A stretch of 64,000 bases of DNA from Brachionus manjavacas (Eukaryota; Rotifera; Eurotatoria; Ploima; Brachionidae), in assembly GCA_019054805.1 (NCBI GenBank), contig JAHQIY010000007.1, positions 3,043,501-3,107,500 on the forward strand, read 5' to 3'. This document shows positions 32,580-43,510 of the stretch, piece after piece. Every line of letters starts with the position of its first letter. Position 1 is the first letter of the stretch. The translations under genes and the position numbers were made by a program. The notes below the pieces were generated by a model, which made no database searches, had not been told where the DNA came from, and saw nothing but the letters and a program-made list of their open reading frames with translations.

Positions 32580-33392
32580 ATGCATTTTAGATTACTTTTT
32601 TTCTCAATTAGTTTTATTTTTTTGCTAAAATTGAGCTCGGCACGGCCAAACTCAAACCACAACGAATTCATTAAGCATCAATATGAAAAAAATAATGATT
32701 TCGATTATTTGATATTCCGACAAATATGGCCAGCTTCTTCATGTATGTTTCCCGGTCCACACACTTGCTCAATCGCAAAAAATATAACCACCTGGGTAGT
32801 CCATGGTCTTTGGCCGTCTATAAAGACTGAAATAGGGCCGCAATATTGTAACAAATCACTTCCGTTTGATTTCCAAAGGATTAAATGGCTCTTGCCGGAA
32901 TTGCTTCAATTTTGGCCCAATTTGTACACGAATACACCTTTGGAGTCGTTTTGGAAGCATGAATGGGAAAAGCATGGCACTTGTGCACTCAGCTTGCCAC
33001 AGATAAGATCCGAAAGTGACTATTTTAGTTTTTCTCTAAGCATGAGAAATAAGTTTGATTTTGGACCAGCTTTAAAGAAATTCAACATCGAGCCTGATGA
33101 TTCACTTCTCTATGACTTAGATAAAATAAAATATTCGATAAGATCTTATTTTAAAGTGGAACCAATGATAGTGTGCTACGTCCTTAAAGATTCAGATGTC
33201 CAATATCTTAGCCAAATGCAAATTTGTTTTAGCAAATCTTTTGAATTAGTTGATTGCGAGTTTAAAGCAGTTGAATTGGCTAAAATTGCTAAAAACAACT
33301 CAGCTCAAGAGATACAGTGTCAGCCTGGAATTCCCATCCATTATCCTACAATCAAATATTCTTCACAGATATTTCAAAAGCATCATTATTAA
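32580..33392 (+). CDS. RNASET2: Secreted/lysosomal ribonuclease T2
   Basis: An acid endoribonuclease that cleaves single-stranded RNA through a 2',3'-cyclic phosphate. It is a single open frame of 270 residues without introns. Residues 1-21 are a signal peptide (basic start, hydrophobic core LLFFSISFIFLLKL, then SSA-R). Both catalytic signatures are intact: CAS I, WVVHGLWPS (catalytic His75), and CAS II, FWKHEWEKHGTCA (residues 124-136, His127, Glu128, His132). The start FDYLIFRQIWPASSCM matches the usual F-L---WPp--C block, and several Cys fit the family's disulfides. Length is typical (human 256). The ATG directly follows a TTTGCAAG acceptor-like sequence. Isolated single gene with AT-rich flanks; probably lysosomal or extracellular RNA scavenging. 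Confidence 0.93.
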   Translation: MHFRLLFFSISFIFLLKLSSARPNSNHNEFIKHQYEKNNDFDYLIFRQIWPASSCMFPGPHTCSIAKNITTWVVHGLWPSIKTEIGPQYCNKSLPFDFQRIKWLLPELLQFWPNLYTNTPLESFWKHEWEKHGTCALSLPQIRSESDYFSFSLSMRNKFDFGPALKKFNIEPDDSLLYDLDKIKYSIRSYFKVEPMIVCYVLKDSDVQYLSQMQICFSKSFELVDCEFKAVELAKIAKNNSAQEIQCQPGIPIHYPTIKYSSQIFQKHHY

Positions 33393-34237
33393 AATGTTAT
33401 TTTAATTTTTGACTAACTTTTTTGTTGTTTTTGTTATGAAAATTTATTTTATTCAAAATTTTAATAGTTTTTAATAGACATTTACTTAATTGATAAACTA
33501 GTACTGAAAATTTTATTTTTGCTTGTAATTTTTTAGGAAATAAATTTTTCAAGTTCTTGAATTAAAAAAAGCTTCCAGGTTTTTAAAAAAAGCTAAATTA
33601 GAATTAATTACAATGTGCAAATTTTATCTTTTAACTTAAATTTTTTTGTTTTAAATTTTTTGTCCCACACCCAAATGGGTGAAGTAGAAAATACATAATT
33701 AATTTAACAAATTTAGTTTATATAATGGGAGAAAATCATAAATAAAACATAAATTATAAAAATCAAAAATAGAAAAAACATTAATTTTTGAAAAAAATTT
33801 AAATAAATGAGGCAAAAAAAAAGCATGATTTTATCAATCAAATCAACCTTAAGACATTTATTTCCTCCTCATATGACGCAGCTTCCAATCAGTAGTAATG
33901 GGCTAATAGTTCAAAAAAAAATCTGAATCAACTATAATTATATATTGGTTATAAAAAGGATAATAAAAAATTTTGATAAAATACCTGTAAATTTACGCGA
34001 AAGAAGTTAATTCGCATGAATAAAAATACTGAATCTGGAAGTGATAAAATGGTAATATAATTTTAACTTATGACAATTTTTATCAAGAGGCTGTTAGCAA
34101 TCAATGCTTTTGCTTCGATTGTTGCTATTGATCGTGTTGTTATTTAATAGAATTAAGGAGTATGTTTACATTTAAATATTTACATTTAAACAAGAAAATT
34201 CATTTTTTTGTTTTACTAATAACAAAATATTTTGTAA
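33393..34237. other. Intergenic, nothing recognised
   Basis: AT-rich. Near 33860-33890 there is a short match (TTCCTCCTCATATGAC) to the LINE remnant at about 54030-54045, perhaps a tiny LINE scrap. Confidence 0.35.
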
Positions 34238-34408
34238 ATGGACCCAAAACAAGTCAAATGCGAAAAGCTGACCTTTGCTTACAAAATGATTAATGAAGAA
34301 AAAAAAAAATATTGGAACGGCAGGGCACTGAAAACATTTCTCTTCTTTAAATTAAAAAAGGCAGTACCTAAAACACGGAAAGCAACTACGAAAGATGGAA
34401 TGAAATAG
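34238..34408 (+). CDS. Short ORF running into a foldback element, unidentified
   Basis: A 56-residue frame starting MDPKQVKCEKLTFAYKMINE and containing KYWNGRALKTFLFFKLKKA. Codon use looks protein-like up to about 34370; then it enters the inverted-repeat arm beginning at about 34375 and soon ends. I do not recognise the protein. It could be the 5' part of a gene interrupted by the element, or part of the element's own lost transposase gene. Confidence 0.35.
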   Translation: MDPKQVKCEKLTFAYKMINEEKKKYWNGRALKTFLFFKLKKAVPKTRKATTKDGMK

Positions 34409-34989
34409 AATCAGTAACTAAAATACGGAATGTTTATCAATGGAAAATGTACTAATTTCAGAAAAAAATACGAAACAAGATCATACTATAATGCAGAAAA
34501 AAATCTCTTAAGATTACGGAAGATACAGTTAAATTAAGGATCTACTAATTTGTAGAAAAAAATTCTAAATATGCTAGCTTATATTCGGAATGAGAAACTG
34601 GACAGGCAAATTTATTATTATAATATTAAATAGATAGTTAATGTTTTAGATAGTTTTTGTTAATATAATTGAATTTTAATTTAAAAAAAGAATTGTTACG
34701 GAAAAAAAACGATCTAAAACAAATAAATCTGTTTTAGGTGGTCTTTCTGACCTTGGTTTGACACCCGAATCGGAATCTTAAAAAAAGTACAATACCAAAA
34801 TTTTTTCTTAATTTTTTTATCTTCTAAATTCAAGCAAGTAATAATAGATTTTTTTATCAGTTCAGTAACTCATTCCGAATTTTAGCTAACATAACAATTT
34901 TTCCTGCAAATTAGTAGGTCCGTAGTTAAATTTTATATTCCACATTTTAGGTCCCTATTCCATTCCAGCATTCCGTAGTTGCGTTCCGT
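34375..34989. mobile_element. Degenerate foldback element with CGGAA-type subrepeats
   Basis: The left arm, about 34375-34600, and right arm, about 34858-34989, are imperfect reverse complements: ACGGAAAGCAACTACG against ACGGAACGCAACTACGG, and GGATCTACTAATTTGTAG against GGACCTACTAATTTGCAG, ending in ATTCGGAATGAG in both. The arms carry repeated CTAAAA-ACGGAA-type motifs, reminiscent of the CTAAAACACGGACACGGA arrays at 54.6-55.3 kb. The centre contains a frame reading KKRSKTNKSVLGGLSDLGLT and ending at 34781, possibly the last bit of a transposase or a captured exon. Confidence 0.6.
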
Positions 34990-35562
34990 ACACACAAAAA
35001 AAATTAGGATTTTGAATGTATGCTTTTTATCTTTTTATTTAATTGATTTTATTTTTTTTTCTATTTGAAAAAATAAAAATTTAGCTGTTTGATTTTTTAA
35101 TTTTTTTAGACTTTATCAATTGTTAGTTGTATCTGTCTCAATGCATTGGCAAATAATTAGATATTTTTTTCCTATGAGATGAATTTATCAATAAAAAGAA
35201 AGGAGATAAATTCAAATAAAAATATGAAATTCTTTTATAAATTTGGTACAAAAATATTAAAAAAAAAACATTTTTCAAGACAATTTCGATAACTAGCTTC
35301 CCAAATTTTGCATTAATTGGAGAATAAATGCATGTAATTTCAAAATAAAATTAAATTTTTCTTCATTTTTAATCAAAAAGCCGTATAGAATTCCTTAAAC
35401 GGTAAAATAAAATTTTTTAAAATTTTATCTATCAAGAATGTTGCTCTTGAATTAAAAAATCCTAAAAAAAATTTAGAATTCAAGTCCTTTTTTATGAACT
35501 TTTGTAGAAAAATTTTAATTTCAAGATAATTTAGAGGCATGAATTAGAATAACCAAAAAAAT
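34990..35562. other. Intergenic, nothing recognised
   Basis: AT-rich 5' flank of RSF1. Confidence 0.35.
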
Positions 35563-37503
35563 ATGGAAGGTGCCATTGAAACGAATCAATTTGAAATAGA
35601 CTCACTACTTAGTGATATCAATTATGGAATCATTTTATCATTTATAGATAAGTTCGGAAATTTTCTAGCGCTTAAAGAGTTTAAATTCGATAATTTTGAA
35701 TCTAGTCTTGTTAAACAAAGTCAAAGTAAGAAAATGAAAAAATTTTAAAAAAATTTTGAATTTAACTCTAAATCTTACATAGCTACTCAGTATTTGAAAG
35801 ATTTCTTATGGTGTTTGATAAGAAATACCAGTTTTGGTAAAAATTTAAAAAAGGACAAAATGGAATTGGGTTTGAAAAAAGTAATTTTTGGCATTCAATT
35901 AATTCGCTTAATGTTTTTAATCTTGTTATTTTTAAGTTTATTCAAAAAATTTATGGCGATGGATTTTCATTCAAAGATTTTTGCTTTTTAGATTTACAAA
36001 CAAAGCTTAGGTTTTTACAGGTAATTTTAAAAAATTAAATTCTATAATTGTTGCAATAAATCTCTTGAAAAGAATTTGATAGAATCCCAATTTGATGAAA
36101 ATCCAAGATTTAAACAAGTTATAAATGAAAATGTTGATGATGGCAACGGTCTTAGATTTAAGTCTCTAGGAAAGGACATTAATGGTTCTGATTATTGGTT
36201 TTTTGTTGATTCTTATTTTAATATTCGGTTATTTACCAAATACTCCATTGATGTTCAAGGATATTCTTGGAAATCGATTGCCAAGTATTTTAAAATTTTT
36301 AAATTTCATTAAAAAGATTTTTTTTTCTTTAATTGTAGAAATATTCAGCAAATTAAAGATTTAATTGAAAATTTACTCAAAGAACCGGATTTGAAAAAAT
36401 TAGATGAATGTAATTATTACATATTTAAATCCCTATCTTGAAAGAACCAAAAACGATTTAAAAAATAAACTGGTTCTTTTAGTTTAAAAATCAATATAAA
36501 TTCAAATGGTTTTTTTAAAGCTGAACGATATCTTAAAAATTTAAAGCCCAATTCAAAAACAAAAAAATCAAGAAAAAGACAGAAATTGAATTCAGAATCA
36601 GATGATATTGAATTGAGCAACTCAGAGACAGATTCCGAAACGGTTATCTTGGAAGAAGCCGAGGAAGAATCTCGTTGTACAAAATGCTCGGAAATAAAAG
36701 AAGATTATTTGTTAATTATTTGTGATAGCTGTGATCTAAGATTTCACGTGGATTGTTTAAAGCCTCAGATAGAGGAAATACCTGATGGAGATTGGTATTG
36801 TCCAATTTGTGAGCATAGCTTTTTAATTCGAAATCTTAAGGAAAAATTGAATCAAATTGATCAAGACAAGAAAGCACGCGAGGAAAAAGAAACTATAAAG
36901 AATAAAAAAATTGAAGAAAATCAACTAAAAAAACAAGAAATTAAGAGACAAATGCTCGAAGATAAGTTCGAAAATACCTTTTCATCTCTAGATAATGACA
37001 GCAACGAAAAAAGAGCACGTAGAGTTAAATCTAAAATTAACTATAAATTTGAGGAATTTGATCGTCAGATTAAAGAGGCCACTGGAATAAACAATGAAGA
37101 GTCTGATCAAGAAGACACAGGGTCAGTGGACAGTTTCAAAATTATCGATGATTCAGAATCACAAGTTTCCCAAAATGATAAGGAAATTTCTGAACTTTCT
37201 GCTTTTGAAATAGACATCAAAACAAGCTATTTAAGTTATGACGAGTCCGATGATGAGCCGATTAAAAATTCCCATAAAAGAAAAAAAATTTTTAAAATTA
37301 AGAAAAAAATTCGCCAAGAAGCTATCAGTCCCGAAGAAACAGACATGGAGCAAAACTATAACTTTGAAAACCGTATGAGAAGATTCAAATTTTTTCATAA
37401 AAGGTTCAAAAGAGTTATTGAGAATAGTGATGATGATAACGACTACACAGCTTATAATGAAGATGATTATTTTGAACAAAATTTGGACCAGAATAATTTT
37501 TAG
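35563..37503 (+). CDS. RSF1: Remodeling and spacing factor 1 (RSF1) homologue
   Basis: Histone-binding partner of the ISWI ATPase (SMARCA5) in the RSF nucleosome-spacing complex; nuclear. Six exons, 35563-35725, 35783-35880, 35937-36020, 36073-36284, 36339-36409 and 36521-37503, join in phase to 536 residues. The N-terminal helical DDT/WHIM-like region has IILSFIDKFGNFLALKEF, CLIRNTSFGKNLKKDKMEL and the WHIM-type FKSLGKDINGSDYWFFVDS. A PHD finger (about 262-310) shows all its Cys/His: CTKC, ICDSCDLRFHVDCLKP and DGDWYCPIC. A Lys/Glu coiled coil and RARRVKSKINYKFEEFDRQI, which matches vertebrate RSF1 after its PHD, follow; the tail is acidic. Much shorter than human RSF1 (1441), lacking its long middle. 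Exon 6 was placed at 36521 because the nearer AG at 36482 breaks the frame. Confidence 0.87.
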
Positions 37504-39390
37504 TTTTTAAAAAGTTTTTAAAAGTCATCTTTTTTAACATTATTTATTTTTTTGATTAAATTGATCAGTTTTTTTGTTACATAATTCAGTGCCTAAAATT
37601 TTATTTTTTTGAAAATAAACTTTAAAGAATCTGATTTAAAAATTCAATTAATCAGTAGATAAATCATTTTTTAGGAGATAATTTTAGTTTAAAAAAAGTA
37701 GATAAAATAGTAATAGATAGTAGTAAATAGTAGATAATTTACTTCAAAGGTAGATAATTTTTTGATGCAGTAGACAATTATCATATAAGTGTTAATATTA
37801 AAGATGAGGGTACTTATCGAGATAGATTGACTCTTAAACCATTTTATATAAAGTGGTTAAAGACTTGTTGCAGAAAATGGTCTCTAAAATTTTTATTAAA
37901 AAAAAATACTTTATTTTATTTTATAAATTTTGGTATATTAATATTGTAAATTTTGGTTTAATAAAAAAAACAATCATAACCAAAATCACTGGTTTGAACT
38001 TAGCGATCGAAGTAGTTTTTTTCAAATTTCAAAAATTGTCAAATTGAGTTGAATTTAATTTTAATTAAAAATTTCTGTCTAAAGTCTTAATTTTATAAAA
38101 TTTTAGAACTAAAGAAATAAAGAGTTGGCAACATCATTTAGAAGAGAACTCATTTTTTAAAATTTATTAAGTAATAAGACTACAAAATTTAAAATTGCTT
38201 GAAAACTGGAATTAAAAATAACTAACCAAGTGACTCTTATATTCTTTTTTGAAAAGCGATCTTAATTTAAAAAATAATCCAACTCGTTTATTTAAAAAAA
38301 CTAATAATAATTCGAATTAAAATTTGAATCAAGAAAAATTATTGTTTTGTTTTGTGCTTCCTGTAATATAAAATCAGAATTTATTATGACAGATTTTATT
38401 TCGATAAAAAATAAAAAATTGCGGAAGTTTATGCCTTTATCAATAATAATCCAATAGCTAATTTAAAGAATGTTCAAAAAAAATTCTTTTTCCTGATTTT
38501 CTTTTCAAAATGGGGCCCAGTTTTAAGCTTTTTTTTCTAAATTTTTTAATGTTTATCAAAGCAATCAAAGAATTCATTAATTTTTAATTTTAATAAAATT
38601 AACTTTAGAATTTGTAAATTTTTAAAGAACAAAATTAACCTACAGTCAATGACTAAACAAAATAAAAATGATCTTACTTCCATTATTTGTTTTTTGCATC
38701 TTTTATTATTCGAGTCCTTTATTCGGCATGTTCTTTATTTTATCTAGGTAATAACTTATACATAATATTAACAGTATTATTTTTCTAAAAATATTTTGTA
38801 GCAAGTATGAAACATTTATTATTATTTATTTGTATATCTCTATAGAGCATAGACTCCTTCAGAAACATGATTTCTTATCGTCAAAGCATGGATCCTTTGA
38901 AAAATAATATAAAATTAAATCCAGAATTTATTTCTTTTTTTGCAAAAAATTTATTTTATTTAACCAGCTTTTAAAGTATTTGAGTAATTTTTAATGATGC
39001 TAAGTGGCTTGAGAAAAACAAAATTTTGTTTTTTTTTTTCCATAATATTATAAATGGGAATGTTAAGTTAAATTATTTAATTAAAAAATCGTAATATTTT
39101 CCAATTATTTAACATAATTTTTAATTTTGTTTTAAGTACATATCAAGTTGAATTAAGGCGATAAAATAAGAACATCGTAATTCGATGAAAATCTAATGTC
39201 TTTTGGTAAAACTCAGTTAACTAATAGATACCAGACATAATTTATTAAGCTTGAACGAAAATTTAATTTTAAAAACTAAAGCTTTTTCCAAGTTTTTTTA
39301 AAATTTTCTGTTAGAATAAAAAACGCTCAAATAAACACTGGCAATTAATTTCAAAACGTAATTTAACTTTTTCTTTAGAAATTTTTCAAC
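37504..39390. other. Intergenic, AT-rich
   Basis: No gene seen. At about 37699-37785 there is a loose repeat of GTAGATAA-type units; near 38825-38870 a short AT-rich sequence vaguely resembles the inner part of the 9.6-kb palindrome. Confidence 0.4.
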
Positions 39391-40463
39391 ATGGGTCAAA
39401 CATCTCATAAACAAATGCGGAATGACTATCTAAGAAATCCTCATATAAATGCTCAAACAAGCAGTAACTCTGGGTACAATCCATCTATGGATTTTTCATA
39501 TCCAGGCGATGAGATGATCGAAGATGAAGATATTTCGATTGGCCCCACAATCGGTGCAAGGAGTCCCAATGTACTTTTTTTTTTTTTTTTTATAAATTTA
39601 AAATTTAATTTTTGACAGAGTCCCACAAAAAATATTCCAATATTTAATTTTCCTAATCAAAATCATACCAGAAATGAATCAGCAAACAAAAAGCTTCCAG
39701 TTGTTTTTAAATACAGCGGAAAGTTTGCCAAAGATGTATACCTAATAGGAACATTCACTGGTTGGAAAGAAAAATTGCAAATGATCAAAAGTGATGGTGA
39801 TTACATGCTCATAGTCGAGTTACCTGAAGGCGAGCATCAATATAAATTTGTGGTCGATGGAAAATGGGAATACGATTCCAACCAGGCTTCCATTGATGAC
39901 AATTTTAATGGAAAAAATAATATAGTTACTGTAAGAAAGACTGATTTTGAAGTAATGGACGCTCTAGAAATCGATTCCATAGCTCCAATCGGTCAAAAAA
40001 GTAATCAATGTATGCTTTTTTTAGAATTAATTTCTAATATATTGAAAAATTTGTGCTGACAGCTAATGATGACTTGTCTAAATCACCACCTGGAGAATAT
40101 ACTGATGAATTACCAGTAAGAGGCCTTCATTCAATGTCAATAGACAAGCCGCCTTATTTACCACCTCAATTACTCAATATAGTCCTTAATAAAGATACTT
40201 CAGCAAGAGTAAATTTCTAGGAAAAAAAATTGAAAAAAATTAACAAACTTTTTTTATTTATTAGTGTGAGCCAGCATTATTACCAGAGCCTAATCATGTC
40301 ATGCTTAAGCATCTATACGCATTATCTATCAGGGTAGGTGTCTTGGCTTAGCTGAACCCATTTTACTAATCTATATATATTTTAGGATGGTGTGATGGTC
40401 TTGAGCTCAACTTATCGTTTTAAACAGAAGTTTGTCACAACATGCTTTTACAAACCAATATAA
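39391..40463 (+). CDS. PRKAB: AMP-activated protein kinase beta subunit
   Basis: Scaffold and glycogen-binding subunit of the AMPK energy-sensing kinase. Five exons, 39391-39570, 39619-40000, 40063-40208, 40265-40333 and 40386-40463, give 284 residues (human 270-272). It starts MGQTSHK, an N-myristoylation-type Gly2 context like the human protein. The CBM48 carbohydrate-binding module (about 87-165) has VYLIGTFTGWKEKLQM, LPEGEHQYKFVVDGKWEYD and NIVTV. The C-terminal domain that binds the alpha and gamma subunits has PPYLPPQLLNIVLNKDTS, EPALLPEPNHVMLKHLYALS, and ends LSSTYRFKQKFVTTCFYKPI. Introns are 48-62 bp. A T-rich acceptor-like TTTCTTTAG lies 12 bases before the ATG. Whether it matches beta-1 or beta-2 cannot be said. 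Confidence 0.96.
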
Positions 40464-42305
40464 ACATATTTTAGTTTTGTAAATTTTTTTCATGTTTAAC
40501 AATTTTTTTCTTCGATCATTTTCAGAGCAGGATTTTTAAAGATATCTAGATAATTTTCACGAATAGCTAGAAGAAGCAAGACTGCTCCCCAAAATACCAA
40601 GTTAATAGAAAATATTTTTTTTCTCATTTCGAAAAAATTTACACTTTTTTTGCTTATCAAAATATTTAATAATTTTATAGTTGCTAAAATTTTCAAGATT
40701 AATTCAATAAACATAATATTGATGAAAATCATTTTATTTATAATTTAAATCAAGTTATTGATATGTAAAATTTATTTAAAGATAAAAATTCTGGTTTTAT
40801 TCGAAAAAAGTTTTATGTATTTTAATTTTTTTCTTAATGATAGTTATGATAGTCTGTATTTACAGTTTTTAAATTTTTTAATGATTCTTTTTTTAAGATT
40901 GGCTACTAATAAAAAAATTTTTCAAACTAATCTATATTCAATATTTCCTCATCGATTAAATTAATTATTTACTGATTTTAAAACAAAGCTGGAGTTTTAA
41001 TATATCTTTTGATGATTTTGAATAAAATAATTGTTGAGAAATATATTTGTAGAAAATCAGGACTTCAATTCTCTATTTAAAATATAGTTCAGCTTCCATT
41101 ATAATCTTTAAAACTTAAAATACTATTTTGACCCATCAAAAAAGTATTGAATGTTTAAAAAAAACCCTACAACTTCAGTTTATAATATCATTTACAGTTA
41201 ATTCTTATGATCACGAGTAAAACTTTGTTTCAAATTTTTAGCAAAAAAATTAATATTTGCTCAAAAAAACTGACAAAAATTTGACGGGACTTGAGGTTGA
41301 TTTTTAAATCAAACATAAAAAATAAACGATTCATAAATATTCTGTGCAAAGTAATTTCTTCATAAAGCAAAATTGAGTTAAATATCCCATTTATCAATAT
41401 GTTGTCAAAAAAAGTGTAAAATCAAGAAAACAAAAGCTCCTGAAATTATAAAAAATTGAATAATAAAGATTTTAAAAATTCTGCTTTACAATTTATTAAA
41501 ATTCATTTTATTTTTTTTCATTAATTTTGTCTTTGAAATTAAAATTAAATTTTATAATCAAAAATATTTTCATTTAACATAAGATTAATAAATTGAGGCA
41601 AGACAAAAAAACTGTTCTTGATTATTAATTGCAAGTGTGTAAATTAATATGTTAGTGATTTTTTTTTAATTCTACGTAAAAATAAAAGAATATTATTTTT
41701 AAATTTTCATTTAACCAAGAACAAAAATCTAAGCTGCATTAATTTTACTAGACAACAACTTAAAAAAATCAAATTTTACAATAAAAGATACCAAAAATCA
41801 CAATTTTTTTGATATAAAATAATTTTTGCACAGATTCATAAATAAAACTATTTAATTTACATTTAATTAAACAAAATATTTATAAAATTTGCAATGCAAA
41901 AACAAAAGCAAATCCTAAGCAACATACTCCGGCTCGAAAGCATTTAATAAGCGTTCATAGAATTTTTTTAAATTGCAACACACAAAACAAAACTTTGTGG
42001 ATTTTTTCGTTCAAAATAGTTTCCATTCAGTTTTTGAAAAAATTAAAAATAATTTGCACGTTACCTCAAGGTACCTTAACTCTTCGAACAATTTCAATGT
42101 GAGCTTCAAAAAATAAATATGCATATACTGTCTAATAATTAGGAATTTTTCCAAAATAATAAATGATCTTTAACCATAAATATATTATCTTTACTTTATG
42201 TTTTTGATTTTTACGGATAAAAATCCATTTTAATCCGAGGTTTACGATTCCCATATTTTCTGTATTAATTTAGAATAAAATTGTTTTGTTATAACGATAG
42301 CAAAA
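40464..42305. other. Intergenic, AT-rich
   Basis: About 1.8 kb without recognised gene or repeat; ORFs here are short, Leu/Ile/Phe/Lys-rich and look like AT-rich chance frames. The NACA promoter should be in the right part. Confidence 0.45.
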
Positions 42306-43083
<778 letters not shown>

Positions 43084-43510
43084 AAATGAAAAAGAATTAT
43101 AAGATAATTTTATTTAAAGTTATACTCAATAAAAAGTACTTTAAATTATAAGTTTTTTATTTTTTAAACCATTTTAAATTATGTGATTAAAATATATTGA
43201 TTCATTACTTTTAATTGTGTATTTTTAAATCAAAAGTTTTAGTCCATTGGAAAATAAAATTTTAAGTAATAAAAACTTTAAAAGTTTAAATCAAGGCAAT
43301 TAAAATATTAAAGCTATTGAAATAAAAAATTTATTAGATTATAATCTCATAAAGAAGTATTATACTGAAAGTATACTTATTTAATTTAATTAATTTTAAA
43401 ATACTTTTAAAATCTCTTTTTATTTACTCAAATTGGGAAAAAAAAAACTAAAAATATCTTTGAAATTGTTTTTTTTTGAATAAAATTTAAAAATGTCACT
43501 TTCATATTTT
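43084..43510. other. Short convergent intergenic region
   Basis: Holds the 3' ends of NACA (+) and acyl-CoA oxidase copy 1 (-); AATAAA-type signals are frequent on both strands but not specific in such AT-rich DNA. Confidence 0.4.

Noticed and set aside
36410..36520. Frame break in RSF1 between the WHIM and PHD parts
   Set aside because: Resolved by acceptor TTTTTTAAAG at 36520, which keeps the frame; the nearer AG at 36482 does not.
37699..37785. Tandem repeat array of GTAGATAA-type units
   Set aside because: Too irregular and short to call a satellite; listed only as part of the intergenic note.
38825..38870. Second copy of the 9.6-kb palindrome arm
   Set aside because: Only a short AT-rich resemblance (ATTTGTATATCT); not enough to claim relationship.
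40496..40964. Small hydrophobic ORFs on both strands after AMPK beta
   Set aside because: Composition (Ile, Leu, Phe, Lys) is what AT-rich random DNA gives; no start context, family match or splice structure.
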